Shown here one piece after another: positions 43,486 to 52,237 of a DNA stretch of 64,000 nt. The DNA is taken from assembly GCA_000701945.1 (NCBI GenBank), contig KL370840.1, forward strand, positions 558,001 to 622,000. Reading direction: 5' to 3'. This DNA is from Anaerotruncus sp. MC2020 (GTDB taxonomy: Bacteria > Bacillota > Clostridia > Oscillospirales > Ruminococcaceae). Position 1 is the stretch's first letter. Every line of letters starts with the position of its first letter. Both the position numbers and the translations under genes were made by a program. A model generated the notes under the pieces. It was not told where the DNA came from. It saw only the letters and a program-made list of their open reading frames with translations, and did no database searches.

Positions 43486-44718
43486 TTATCTATTCTCATA
43501 TATCTTACCGGGCAGCGCCTTTACTGCTCCGAGTATCTCCATTTCGGTGAGCTCCGTCATGAGCTCCGAGCTGTCCATGCCGAGCCTCTGTGCGAGAACA
43601 TCAGCGTGCAGCGCGCCCCCCGAGAGCGCGTCGGCTATCTGCCTCTGCACGCCCTCGAGCTCTATATCTGTCCTTGCCTTCGCAGGCACGGGAGCCTCCC
43701 CCGCAGGTGCCTCTGCTGTACTCTCGCCGGGCTTGAGCCTCGGCAGCAGCGGCGTCCTGACCCTGTGTTCATGCAGGCTCAGCGGAGGGTCGTCCTTGTC
43801 GATGATACCGAGAGCCTCCGAGCGGACCTCGTCGTACACCACGGTCCCGTAGCCGAACACAGCGGAAATGTCCGCGGAGCTGAAAAACGGCAGAGCGCCC
43901 TCATTCAGCAGCATGGCATTGCCCGAATACGCGGGACTGAATATGTCCGCAGGCGGGAGGCAGAACACGTCCCTGCCCTGCTCGGCGGCAAGCGAAGCCG
44001 TTATCAGCGAGCCGCTCTTTTCCGACGCCTCGAACACGACTGCCGCACGTCCGAGCGCGGCAAGTATCCTGTTCCTCTTCGGGAAGTTTCCCGCATGAGG
44101 AGTAGTACCGGGCGGGTACTCGCTGATGAAAACGCCTCCCGCCGCGAGTATCTCATCGCGGAAGCAGAAGTTCTCGCGCGGGTAGTCGATATCGACTCCG
44201 CAGCCGAGAACAGCAGCGGTAGGTCTGCCCTGCGAGGCAGCCGCCATATGCGAGGTTATGTCCACGCCGACCGCAAAGCCGCTCACGATAACGATGCCCT
44301 TTTCTGCGAGCTCGCGGCATATCCTGTCAGTGACCCGCAGGCTGTAATCGGTCGCCTTGCGTGCTCCGACGGCAGTTATCGTCCGCGTGCCCGTCAGGCA
44401 GCAGATATCGCCCGTGTAATAGAGTATTGCGGGCGGATTCATTATATGTCTCAGCTGCGGAGGATAGTCCTCCGAGTCGTAGCCCACCGTGCGGACGTCC
44501 TTCCTGCCGCACTCGGCAAGGACGCGCTCCGCCTGCTCTATATCAGTCGCCGAAACAGCATTGCGCTCCTTCTCATTGAGCCGCACCAGACTGCTGCCCG
44601 AGCGGAGCTCGCTGTACGCCTCATCGGGAGTCTCATACAGCGACATCAGCTCCCATATCCTGCGGCTGCCGATACCGAAAATCATAGTCAGCCACAGCCA
44701 GTATTTTCTGTTGTCCAC
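43486..44718 (-). CDS. dprA: DNA-processing protein DprA
   Basis: 410 aa starting at GTG 44718, with GGGAGG 6 bases upstream. It loads RecA onto incoming single-stranded DNA in natural transformation. Rossmann-like DprA core about 75-290: TITAVGARKATDYSL, VIVSGFAVGVDITSHMAA, AVLGCGVDIDYPREN, SGSLITASLAAEQGRDVFCLP. C-terminal winged-helix DprA_WH about 340-405. The link (about 295-340) is low-complexity. No other competence gene is visible. Confidence 0.94.
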   Translation of the reverse strand: MDNRKYWLWLTMIFGIGSRRIWELMSLYETPDEAYSELRSGSSLVRLNEKERNAVSATDIEQAERVLAECGRKDVRTVGYDSEDYPPQLRHIMNPPAILYYTGDICCLTGTRTITAVGARKATDYSLRVTDRICRELAEKGIVIVSGFAVGVDITSHMAAASQGRPTAAVLGCGVDIDYPRENFCFRDEILAAGGVFISEYPPGTTPHAGNFPKRNRILAALGRAAVVFEASEKSGSLITASLAAEQGRDVFCLPPADIFSPAYSGNAMLLNEGALPFFSSADISAVFGYGTVVYDEVRSEALGIIDKDDPPLSLHEHRVRTPLLPRLKPGESTAEAPAGEAPVPAKARTDIELEGVQRQIADALSGGALHADVLAQRLGMDSSELMTELTEMEILGAVKALPGKIYENR

Positions 44719-44758
44719 TACAAGCCTCCCCCAAATCAGTCTTTCTATGCATCGGGAG

Positions 44759-45541
44759 CTACTTTTTCAGCTCCCACATGAGTATGCCCGCAGCCATAGC
44801 GGCGTTGAGCGAATTTATAGTCCCGTTCATGGGGATAGTGACGCGCCTGTCGCACCTGCGTGAGACCTCCGCAGGGAGCCCGTTGCCCTCGTTGCCGATG
44901 AATACCGCCTGCCGCCCCGTGAAGCCGCACTCCGTGACCTTCTCCGCGTCCGTATCAATGACTGCCGCAGATGTCATGACGCCGCCGCTTTTCAGCACCT
45001 CGAACAGCTCGTCCTCACTGCCGATGATGTAGATATTCTCGCGGAACACCGACCCCATAGTCGAACGTATGACCTTCGGGCTGTAGAGGTCGCAGCTCCC
45101 GCACATAAAGATGCCGTCGATGCCGAGAGCGTCCGCTGTACGGATTATCATGCCGACGTTTCCTGGGTCCTGCAAGCCGAACAGCACGACGTATCTGCCG
45201 TTGTCGGCGAACACGGGAGCCTTCATCTCGGGTATGCCGCATATCGCGAACACGCCCTGAGTAGTGCTTGTCGAGGCTATCCTGTTGCCAAGCTCATTTG
45301 AAATGACAAGTGTTTTTGTATCTCTCAAATCAGCCTGCAAAAGCTCGTCACCGAAGCGGTCGAACGCCTGCTTCGTAAGAATGAGGTGCGAGACTCTCGC
45401 TTCCTCGCGGAGGGCGTCCTCGACTATCCTGAGCCCCTCCAACACGAATAAGCCGTACTGAAGCCTCTCTTTTTTCGAGTCGGAGAGCTTCTGATACAGC
45501 TTGATAACGGGATTATCCTTAGAGGTAATGATATTCTCCAA
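44759..45541 (-). CDS. SPOUT-family RNA 2'-O-methyltransferase (TrmH/RlmB-like)
   Basis: 260 aa starting at TTG 45541 with GGAGG 7 bases upstream. N-terminal substrate-binding domain about 1-100 (NPVIKLYQKLSDSKKERLQ, FVLEGLRIVEDAL), then the knotted SPOUT domain: VVLFGLQDPGNVGMIIRTADALG, AVFIGNEGNGLP and MNGTINSLNAAMAAGIL. These are the three SpoU motifs. Methylates rRNA or tRNA; which one cannot be told. Confidence 0.9.
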   Translation of the reverse strand: MENIITSKDNPVIKLYQKLSDSKKERLQYGLFVLEGLRIVEDALREEARVSHLILTKQAFDRFGDELLQADLRDTKTLVISNELGNRIASTSTTQGVFAICGIPEMKAPVFADNGRYVVLFGLQDPGNVGMIIRTADALGIDGIFMCGSCDLYSPKVIRSTMGSVFRENIYIIGSEDELFEVLKSGGVMTSAAVIDTDAEKVTECGFTGRQAVFIGNEGNGLPAEVSRRCDRRVTIPMNGTINSLNAAMAAGILMWELKK

Positions 45542-45575
45542 TACTACACCTCCGCGCCGTGGAATGACCTGTATC

Positions 45576-45603
45576 GGGCGGGAGACAACTCCCGCCTTCT
45601 ACA
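45576..45603 (-). repeat. GTAG-type palindromic repeat, divergent copy
   Basis: On the - strand TGTAGAA then GGCGGGAG-TTGT-CTCCCGCC. Same plan as the other copies, with a different stem sequence. It sits just downstream of the rplT terminator. Confidence 0.65.
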
Positions 45604-45642
45604 AGAAAACACGCTCTTTTTATGTAAAGGAGCGTGTTTATA
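45604..45642 (-). terminator. Terminator of the infC-rpmI-rplT operon
   Basis: On the - strand AAACACGCTC / GAGCGTGTTT with a 13-base loop, then TCTTGT. The T tract is weak, the stem strong. Confidence 0.78.
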
Positions 45643-45649
45643 TTCTTGA

Positions 45650-46003
45650 TTAAAGAGCAGCCTTAGCCTTCTCAGCGATAGCTGTGAAGCCTGCTGCATC
45701 AGTGATAGCGATCTCGGAGAGCATCTTTCTGTTGAGAGTGATGCCAGCCTTCTTGCAGCCGTTCATGAATGTAGAGTAGTTCATGCCGTTGAGCTTAGCA
45801 GCTGCGGAGATTCTTGTTATCCAGAGCTGTCTGAACTGTCTCTTCTTCTGCTTTCTTCCGATGTAAGCGTAGTTGCCGGACTTCATGACAGCCTGCTTAG
45901 CCATCTTGAAGTGCTTGCTCTTAGCGCCCCAGTAGCCCTTAGCGAGCTTTAATACTTTATTTCTTCTCTTGCGAGTCATCATTGCACCTTTGATACGTGC
46001 CAT
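45650..46003 (-). CDS. rplT: 50S ribosomal protein L20
   Basis: 117 aa. [40 protein letters not shown] and [20 protein letters not shown] are the L20 hallmarks. It binds 23S rRNA early in assembly and in Firmicutes can also bind the infC leader to shut off its own operon. Third gene of the operon. Confidence 0.98.
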   Translation of the reverse strand: MARIKGAMMTRKRRNKVLKLAKGYWGAKSKHFKMAKQAVMKSGNYAYIGRKQKKRQFRQLWITRISAAAKLNGMNYSTFMNGCKKAGITLNRKMLSEIAITDAAGFTAIAEKAKAAL

Positions 46004-46062
46004 AGTCTTTTACCTCCAGATTTAATAGTAAGCGATTTCCTTGAGAGCTATGCTCCCGATGA

Positions 46063-46266
46063 TTACATATAGGGAACGAGCTTCTTGATAGTAGGAGCGT
46101 TAGCGCTTCCTGCAACGCCTGCTGTACGAGCGATTCTCTTGCGCTTTGTGTCCTTCTGAGTGAGACGGTGTCTCTTGTTGGTCTTCTGGTACTTTACCTT
46201 GCCAGTACCGGTGATCTTGAAGCGCTTCTTAGCGCCCGAATGAGTTTTAACCTTAACCTTTGCCAT
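46063..46266 (-). CDS. rpmI: 50S ribosomal protein L35
   Basis: 67 aa, very basic: [20 protein letters not shown] then [16 protein letters not shown]. Typical L35 length and sequence. GGAGG 9 bases before ATG. Middle of infC-rpmI-rplT. Confidence 0.98.
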   Translation of the reverse strand: MAKVKVKTHSGAKKRFKITGTGKVKYQKTNKRHRLTQKDTKRKRIARTAGVAGSANAPTIKKLVPYM

Positions 46267-46301
46267 TGTTAATATCCTCCTTGATTAAGAACGTATTGTT
46301 C

Positions 46302-46820
46302 TTACTTATTTGTTTTGGGACTGACGAACATAACAATGCTGCGTCCCTCCATTTTAGCCGGCTTATCAACAGTTCCTGCCTCGGAAAGAGCCTCCTTGAA
46401 GCGGTCGAGCAGCTCTGCGCCGAGCTCGGGGTGAGCTATGGCTCTCTTGCGGAATCTCACTGAGACCTTGAGCTTATCTCCGCCCTGTAAGAACTTTACA
46501 GCCTGATTCACCTTTGTTTCAAAGTCGTGGGTATCGATAGTGGAGAACATACGTATCTCCTTGATAGAAACGACCTTCTGATTCTTTCTTGCTTCCTTTT
46601 CACGCTTAGCCTGCTCGAAGCAATACTTTCCGTAGTCCATGATGCGGCATACGGGCGGTGTTGCCTGCGGAGCGATCTTCACAAGGTCAAGATCCTGTTC
46701 AAAGGCTAATTTCTGTGCGTCCTTTGCGGACATCGTTCCCAGCTTGGTTCCGTCAGCGTCGATAACGAGAAGTTCCTTATCCCGAATATCTTCGTTGATC
46801 TGCAGTTCCTGTTTGCTAAT
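46302..46820 (-). CDS. infC: Translation initiation factor IF-3 (AUU start)
   Basis: 172 aa if started at ATT 46820: ISKQELQINEDIRDKELLVI. The frame has no in-frame ATG near the family start. GGAGG (46834-46830) lies 9 bases before this ATT, while a TTG at 46826 is only 3 bases from it. The rest is full IF-3: N-domain (KIAPQATPPVCRIMDYGKYC), linker (KREKEARKNQKVVSIKEIR), C-domain (KVSVRFRKRAIAHPELG). AUU starts are known for infC in E. coli and bacilli, where IF-3 discriminates against its own message. Confidence 0.93.
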   Translation of the reverse strand: MSKQELQINEDIRDKELLVIDADGTKLGTMSAKDAQKLAFEQDLDLVKIAPQATPPVCRIMDYGKYCFEQAKREKEARKNQKVVSIKEIRMFSTIDTHDFETKVNQAVKFLQGGDKLKVSVRFRKRAIAHPELGAELLDRFKEALSEAGTVDKPAKMEGRSIVMFVSPKTNK

Positions 46821-46844
46821 CTTCAAGCACCTCCGGTTATAAAA

Positions 46845-46985
46845 TAAAACAAAAATGAGTGCGGAATTATCCGCACTCACACAATACACGTTTAAGTTCA
46901 CACGGCACGCCGCGTGTCTTACTCACATATTGACCGTTTAAGCATTGCCTGACGGTGAGAACGGGTAGTTCTGCTTTGTTTACTC
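46845..46985 (-). promoter_or_regulatory. infC leader with intrinsic terminator (L20-leader-like attenuator)
   Basis: The transcript begins about 46983. It contains ACACGCGGCGTGCCGTGTG (imperfect hairpin) and then a perfect terminator stem GAGTGCGGA-TAAT-TCCGCACTC (46878-46857), followed by ATTTTTGTTTT, only 11 bases before the ribosome site. Termination here would stop the operon before infC. Position and design fit the L20 leader of Firmicutes. Confidence 0.82.
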
Positions 46986-46989
46986 AAAT

Positions 46990-47018
46990 ATTATACCCTC
47001 TTCTCCGCCGCTTGTCAA
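46990..47018 (-). promoter_or_regulatory. Consensus promoter of infC-rpmI-rplT
   Basis: On the - strand TTGACA, 17 bases, TATAAT: a perfect sigma-A promoter. Its -35 overlaps the last bases of spoIIR. Confidence 0.95.
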
Positions 47019-47662
47019 GCACGCTCCGAATTTTCGTCGCTTTGCACAACCAGCTTCTTCCTTATCTCCGTAATTTTATCCCATATAGCGAATCTTATCT
47101 CATATTTTTCGGGCTCATAGAGGATATCGAGCTCCTCATCGCCGAATTTTTCGAGCTCCTCCTGCTTGTCGTCGGTGACCTCACACGCCGCAGGAACGCA
47201 CAGCGATGGGTACATCACGCACCACCAGTTGTGTCCCTGCGCTGAGCCTATCTTCACGCGCAGAGCCCGATAAGTCCCCGCGGGCATGGTTATGTCGCCG
47301 TAGGTGCGGACATCGAACTCCGTGTCCGCGAGCTCCGCCTCCACGGGCAGTTCACAGCCGTTCGCGCGCAGTACAGTCTCCGCTATGCGCTCTATATCGG
47401 GGAGCCTTTCCGCGGCTATGGATTCAGCCTCCGCGAGAGAGTCCGCTTCTCCGAGGATACTGCTTTCGAGAAGGGCGTCCCTCACATAGAGCTTGAGCTG
47501 TTGGTCGCGGTCGCTGTCGGACTCGGCGAGGATATGCAGGCGCAGGACGCTCCCGCGCAGTCTGTCGAGCCTCCTGCCGTCGCGTATGATGCCGACCGTG
47601 TTAGAAATAAGTATGGCAAGGATAAGTCCCGCCGCAAAAATGAGCTCGTGTTTTTTTCTCAT
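47015..47662 (-). CDS. spoIIR: Stage II sporulation protein R
   Basis: About 215 aa. SpoIIR is made in the forespore, secreted into the intermembrane space, and triggers SpoIIGA to process pro-sigma-E. N-terminal signal anchor about 8-25 (ELIFAAGLILAILI), then LRGSVLRLHILAESDSDRDQ and LKLYVRDALLE, the family's most conserved stretch, and AGTYRALRVKIGSAQGHNWWCVMYPSLC. I chose ATG 47662 for best spacing to GAGGTGA; ATG 47665 is one codon earlier. The partner genes are at 60218-61712. Confidence 0.94.
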   Translation of the reverse strand: MRKKHELIFAAGLILAILISNTVGIIRDGRRLDRLRGSVLRLHILAESDSDRDQQLKLYVRDALLESSILGEADSLAEAESIAAERLPDIERIAETVLRANGCELPVEAELADTEFDVRTYGDITMPAGTYRALRVKIGSAQGHNWWCVMYPSLCVPAACEVTDDKQEELEKFGDEELDILYEPEKYEIRFAIWDKITEIRKKLVVQSDENSERA

Positions 47663-47729
47663 CATTATCACCTCGGAGGTAAATATTGGCAGTGCGGGAC
47701 GTTTTATTCAATTGGAGCTGAAAAGTTTG

Positions 47730-47843
47730 AGCCTTTAGCCATTAGCCTTTAGCTCGTGGTGTCCGCTGGCGCGGACTTATTATAAAAATTATCGCCGCAG
47801 GCGATACCTTTAGCTAACGGCTAACGGCTAATAGCTAATAGCT
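47730..47843. repeat. Inverted heptamer-repeat element
   Basis: The left end has three AGCCNTT units (47730-47753). The right end has four inverted ones, read on the - strand as AGCTATT, AGCTATT, AGCCGTT, AGCCGTT (47843-47812). Between lie two perfect hairpins GTCCGC-TGGC-GCGGAC and TCGCC-GCA-GGCGA. It is non-coding, and its right end provides the stop codon of the Zn-ribbon gene. Confidence 0.75.
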
Positions 47844-48072
47844 ATTCCACCTGCTTTATCTTTTTGCTCTTTCTGAGTCTTTCTATATCTCCTGTTCGCA
47901 CGAAATGCTCGACATAGCCGCAGTTGCAGCAGATATAGCGGTCAACATCGACTGCCGAGTATGTCGTTAATCCACACATTATATTGCTTCCCGCACCGTA
48001 GGATTCCGCGCTGCCCTTTGCATAGAGGATATCATAGCTTCCGCACTTAGGACATTGTTTTGTGTATTTCAT
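47842..48072 (-). CDS. Small zinc-ribbon protein, unknown
   Basis: 76 aa. Two Cys pairs, CPKCGS (7-12) and CCNCGY (near 48-53), form a probable zinc ribbon; the segment between is Ser/Gly-rich (KGSAESYGAGSNIM) and contains one more Cys. The C-terminal tail is basic and ends KSKKIKQVE. No specific family recognised. The stop codon falls in the inverted heptamer element. GGAGG upstream of ATG. Confidence 0.8.
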   Translation of the reverse strand: MKYTKQCPKCGSYDILYAKGSAESYGAGSNIMCGLTTYSAVDVDRYICCNCGYVEHFVRTGDIERLRKSKKIKQVE

Positions 48073-48414
48073 AGCAAAGCCTCCTTGTTAAATATGTTTG
48101 TTCATCTCAACCCTTACGTTACGTCAGGGTTTGATTCAGCGCACTGAATTTTCTTTGAAATTTCACCTGCATTGTAGCACCTTCTTCGCCGCTTTTCAAT
48201 ACTTTCATTTTTGCGCAAACTGTGCAATATCTACAAATTCAGCCCCTCCGAATGTGACCCGATACCTCCCGCGATGACAGGATATGCTGTCACATCCGGA
48301 GACTTATCCGCTGTACTTGGCGAAACTGTTTTTTTGCCGTCACACTTTGACGATATTTTTTGCTTTACCCGCCGCAGAAAAAGGTATAAAATCATACAAA
48401 AAGGAGCTGTTAAA
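48073..48414. other. Intergenic region upstream of divergent genes
   Basis: No gene seen. Two small hairpins near the Zn-ribbon side: AACCCT/AGGGTT (48109-48131) and TTCAG-CGCA-CTGAA (about 48135-48148). A possible -10 TATAAA at 48385 serves the LRR gene, with no convincing -35. Confidence 0.45.
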
Positions 48415-49335
48415 ATGAAAAAGATAATTTTTGCCCTCGTGACCGCTGTTCTCGCCGCACTGAATATCCCCGCACTCCCCGCAGAATGTGCAGACGAGCC
48501 GAAATACGAGTACACCATAATCAACAACGAAGCCACTATCACGGGCTACAAGGGCGAACCCGTCTACATAGAGATACCCGAGACTATCGAGGGCTGTCAG
48601 GTCGTGGAGCTCCGCGACAACGCCTTCTACGAGTGCTCTGCGCTCAGGCACATCGACCTCCCCGACACCCTCCGAAAAATAGGGCACCACTGCTTCTACG
48701 CCTGCTCCTCCCTCGAGGAGATAAGTGTCCCCGACTCCGTCACCGAAATTGGTATGGGCTGCTTCTGCGGCTGTGCGGAGCTGAGCTCCGCCTCCCTGCC
48801 CGATACGCTTTCCTCGCTGCCCGAGTCCTGCTTCCGAAGCTGCACATCGCTCTCCGATTTCACCGTCCCCGAGAGCGTTCACCGCATAGGAGCCTTCTGC
48901 TTTTCGGGCTGCACCTCGCTGAGGAGCATCTCCCTCAGCAGCGGGCTCAAAGGCGTCGGGGACTGCTCATTCTATATGTGCAGCTCGCTGAAGGGCGTGT
49001 ACGTCCCGCCCTCAGTCAAGGATATAGGGATATGCGCTTTCGGATATGTCCCCACGGACGACGGCGCAGAGGTCGCAGCTGACTTCGTCCTTCTCGGGGA
49101 CGGCGGCTCCCCTGCCCGCGACTACGCCAAGGACAACCATATCACCTTCACCGACGCCTCCGATACAGTCCATGCCTTCGCTATTCAGCGTATCACAGGC
49201 GAACGCCAGCCGATAAGCATACCCTCGGTGCTCATCGCCGCGGGCGGAGTCCTCCTCGCGGTCGGACTCGCATTTGTAAAACGAAAATACAGGATAGGTT
49301 CAAAAGCTAAAATTAATAAAAAAAGGCTGAGCTGA
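48415..49335 (+). CDS. BspA-like leucine-rich-repeat surface protein
   Basis: 306 aa from ATG 48415, with AAGGAG upstream; the open frame before it has no signal peptide. Signal peptide 1-24 (KKIIFALVTAVLAAL). Residues 60-225 are about seven LRR_5 units of 23 residues with the pattern CSSLxxIxVPDSVxxIGxxCF. C-terminal membrane helix about 272-290 (VLIAAGGVLLAVGLAFV) followed by a basic tail, so it is anchored. Repeats carry many Cys (around 18), unusual for a surface protein unless paired. Likely adhesion or protein binding; exact role unknown. Confidence 0.85.
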   Translation: MKKIIFALVTAVLAALNIPALPAECADEPKYEYTIINNEATITGYKGEPVYIEIPETIEGCQVVELRDNAFYECSALRHIDLPDTLRKIGHHCFYACSSLEEISVPDSVTEIGMGCFCGCAELSSASLPDTLSSLPESCFRSCTSLSDFTVPESVHRIGAFCFSGCTSLRSISLSSGLKGVGDCSFYMCSSLKGVYVPPSVKDIGICAFGYVPTDDGAEVAADFVLLGDGGSPARDYAKDNHITFTDASDTVHAFAIQRITGERQPISIPSVLIAAGGVLLAVGLAFVKRKYRIGSKAKINKKRLS

Positions 49336-49347
49336 GCAAAAAATAGC

Positions 49348-49376
49348 TTGCATTTCTCCAAAAAATATGATATTAT
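49348..49376 (+). promoter_or_regulatory. Promoter of the GH9 cellulase
   Basis: TTGCAT, 17 bases, TATTAT. The leader is about 78 bases and AT-rich. Confidence 0.72.
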
Positions 49377-49460
49377 GATAGTGATTACGGGCAGTATATC
49401 TGCTACCTAATATTCCAATCAATTAATTATGCTCAATATTTTTTTGGAGGGATAGAAAAA

Positions 49461-52181
49461 ATGAAGAAATTCAAAAAAGTCATGGCGGCTGCTACCTGCG
49501 CTGTCGTGACCGCAGTCTCCGCTCCCGCTCCGTTCCTCACGGACGCGGCTGACACCGAGACAGAGGAGCAGCAGTTCTGCGCTCCTATCAGCGAGATCGT
49601 GCAGGACTCGGGTCTTGACATCGACTACGCGCGTGCGCTACAGTATTCGCTCTACTTCTACGACGCGAATATGTGCGGCGAATTCAAGGAGGATGAGAAC
49701 AAGCTCTCATGGCGCGGAAGCTGCCACACCTACGACGCTCACGTCCCCATGATAGAGTGGGACAAGCAGACAAACAAGCAGAGCAAGGGCGGCACTAACC
49801 TCTCTGCCGAGTTCATGGAGAAGTACAAGGACGTTCTCGACCCCGACGGTGACGGCACTATCGACGTTGCGGGCGGCTTCCACGACGCAGGCGACCACGT
49901 TGAGTTCGGTATGCCCGAGAACTACACCGCAGCTACTCTCGGCTGGGGCTACTACGAGTACCGCGACGTGTACAAAAAGCTCGAGCAGGACGACCACATC
50001 GAGACCATTCTCCGCCACTTCAACGACTACCTCATGAAGTGTACATTCCGCGACGAGGACGGCAAGGTCATCGCTCACTGCTATCAGGTCGGCGAGGGCA
50101 ACATCGACCACGCTATATGGAACAATCCCGAGGTCGACACTATGCCGCGTCCCGCTTTCTTCCTCACTGCGGATAAGCCGCAGATAGACTACGTTGTTTC
50201 CGCGGCGGCTTCGCTCGCTATCAACTACCTCAACTTCAAGGATACAGACGAGGAATACGCCGAGAAGTCACTCGACTATGCAAAGGCTCTCTGGCAGTTC
50301 ACTGAGGACGCTCTCGAGAAGTATCCTCCCGCTGTAAATACTGGTGCTGCTCCCGCGGAGGGCGAAAAGACTGACGCTTCCGCCGACAAGCTCCTCTCCG
50401 ATAACGCCGACGGTCCCGGACAGTTCTACCAGTCAACAAAGTGGCAGGACGACTACTGCTGGGCTGCTGCATGGATGTATATGGCTACGGGCGACGCCTC
50501 CTGCTTCGACAACGCTTACGCTATCTTCGACTACTACGCTCCCTCGGGCTGGTGCTACTGCTGGAACGATATGTGGAGCGGCGCAGGCGTGATGTGGGCT
50601 ATCATCAATCAGGAGCACCCCGAGCTCGACCTCGTCCAGAAGATAAGAGACGCTCAGGGCAAGAACCAGTATGTGTTCGAGGACTTCTGGGACAATGACT
50701 GCGTAGGCAAGTGCCTCAAGACATGGCAGCAGTGCGAGACCAAGGGCGGCTTCGCATTCCTCAACCAGTGGGGAAGCTGCCGCTACAACACAGCTATGCA
50801 GTTCATATGCCTCATCTACGATAAGTACAAGAACAAAGGCAAGCCCAGCGAATGGAGCGAATGGGCTAAGAAACAGATGAACTACGTTCTCGGCGACAAC
50901 GACGTAACCTTCAAGGAGGAGGCTAAGTACAGCGTCCTCGCCGGCAAGAACGGCACTCACGGAAAGAGAGCCTTCGTTGTCGGCTATAACGATACGGCTG
51001 TCAAGAACCCCCATCACCGTGCTGCTTCGGGTCTGCTCATGGCTGAGGACCCCCGCGAGCAGAGACACATCCTCTGGGGCGCTCTCGCAGGCGGTCCCGA
51101 CGGCAATGACGGTCACGACGACGCTACAAAGGACTGGACAGAGAACGAGGTAACTATCGACTACAATGCCTGCCTCCCCGCAGCGGCAGCAGGTCTGTAC
51201 GCTATATACGGCACTGAAGATATGGCTATCACTCCCAACTTCCCGCCCGAGGACGAGAAGAGAGTCTACGGCAGCGGTGCTGAGGGCTCGGGCGGCAGCG
51301 GCTACTGGGTAGAGGCGCTCGGTCTCGAGAAGATGAACGACGACGGTACTGGTGCTGTTGAGGTATCATTCAAGGTGCTGTCGGGCGAATCAGCTCCCTC
51401 AAAGAACATCTCCGTAAGATACTTCTTCAATGTTTCCGAAAACGATAAGCCCGAGATATACGAGGTCAAGGAGCTCTATGACCAGTCCAGCACAGAGGAC
51501 GGCGCTGTCGGTGCTGACGGCATAATCTCGGGTCCGCACAAGTATGACAAGGTCAAGGATACCTACTACGCCGAGATTAGCTGGGAGGACTACGTTATCG
51601 CGAACTCGGGCAAGAAGTACCAGTTCAGCGTAGGCTTCTACGGCAAGGGCTATACCAACTCCGATAATAAGTACGTTTTCTATCAGTTCGACCCCAAGAA
51701 CGACTGGAGCTTTGACGGTCTCAAGCTCGGCACCAAGGAGGACTTCTTCGCCGTTGACGACCCGCCCGAGGAGCGCTACGACCACATCTGCGTTTACGCT
51801 GACGGCGTGCTCGTAGGCGGTATCGAGCCCGACGGCTCCGAGCCTGCTCCCAAGGAGACTACCACTGCAAGCAGCAAGTCTTCCGCAACTACTACCAAAA
51901 CAACAACTACTACTGCAGGCGGCAAGGTAACAACGACCTCCGCTCAGACTGAAGGCGAGTACCTCCCCGGCGACGCAAACCTCGATACAAAGGTCACTGT
52001 CGCTGACGCAGTCGCTATCCTTCAGGCTGTTGCAAACAAGGATAAGTTCGCACTCAAGCCGCAGGGCGTAAAGAATGCCGACGTCATCGGCGACGGCGAC
52101 GGCGTCACAGCAAACGACGCGCTCGCTATCCAGATGTACGACGCTAAGAAGTACGATACGCTCCCCGTTAAGAGCAAGTAA
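49461..52181 (+). CDS. Secreted GH9 cellulase with CBM3c-like region and dockerin
   Basis: 906 aa. Signal peptide to about 30. GH9 catalytic domain about 55-590: GGFHDAGDHVEFG (DAGD 142-145, base Asp), NPHHRAASG (515-523), and the acid Glu in WTENEVTIDYNA (559-570). It lacks an N-terminal Ig domain. Residues about 610-780 are a beta-sandwich probably of the CBM3c type usual behind GH9. A Thr-rich linker (about 805-833) and a type I dockerin (834-898) follow, with two calcium loops GDANLDTKVTVADAV and DVIGDGDGVTANDAL. It would be built into a cellulosome through a cohesin; no scaffoldin is in the window. GGAGGG upstream of ATG. Confidence 0.94.
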   Translation: MKKFKKVMAAATCAVVTAVSAPAPFLTDAADTETEEQQFCAPISEIVQDSGLDIDYARALQYSLYFYDANMCGEFKEDENKLSWRGSCHTYDAHVPMIEWDKQTNKQSKGGTNLSAEFMEKYKDVLDPDGDGTIDVAGGFHDAGDHVEFGMPENYTAATLGWGYYEYRDVYKKLEQDDHIETILRHFNDYLMKCTFRDEDGKVIAHCYQVGEGNIDHAIWNNPEVDTMPRPAFFLTADKPQIDYVVSAAASLAINYLNFKDTDEEYAEKSLDYAKALWQFTEDALEKYPPAVNTGAAPAEGEKTDASADKLLSDNADGPGQFYQSTKWQDDYCWAAAWMYMATGDASCFDNAYAIFDYYAPSGWCYCWNDMWSGAGVMWAIINQEHPELDLVQKIRDAQGKNQYVFEDFWDNDCVGKCLKTWQQCETKGGFAFLNQWGSCRYNTAMQFICLIYDKYKNKGKPSEWSEWAKKQMNYVLGDNDVTFKEEAKYSVLAGKNGTHGKRAFVVGYNDTAVKNPHHRAASGLLMAEDPREQRHILWGALAGGPDGNDGHDDATKDWTENEVTIDYNACLPAAAAGLYAIYGTEDMAITPNFPPEDEKRVYGSGAEGSGGSGYWVEALGLEKMNDDGTGAVEVSFKVLSGESAPSKNISVRYFFNVSENDKPEIYEVKELYDQSSTEDGAVGADGIISGPHKYDKVKDTYYAEISWEDYVIANSGKKYQFSVGFYGKGYTNSDNKYVFYQFDPKNDWSFDGLKLGTKEDFFAVDDPPEERYDHICVYADGVLVGGIEPDGSEPAPKETTTASSKSSATTTKTTTTTAGGKVTTTSAQTEGEYLPGDANLDTKVTVADAVAILQAVANKDKFALKPQGVKNADVIGDGDGVTANDALAIQMYDAKKYDTLPVKSK

Positions 52182-52185
52182 AATG

Positions 52186-52220
52186 AAAGGCTGACGATTA
52201 TTCGTCAGCCTTTTCTTTTT
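52186..52220 (+). terminator. Terminator of the cellulase gene
   Basis: AAAGGCTGACGA / TCGTCAGCCTTT perfect stem, then TCTTTTT. Confidence 0.92.
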
Positions 52221-52237
52221 GTTTGTTACCATAAAAA

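Noticed and set aside
43471..44781. 436-codon + strand frame opposite dprA
   Set aside because: dprA on the - strand has all expected motifs; this frame is low-complexity Arg/Ala-rich.
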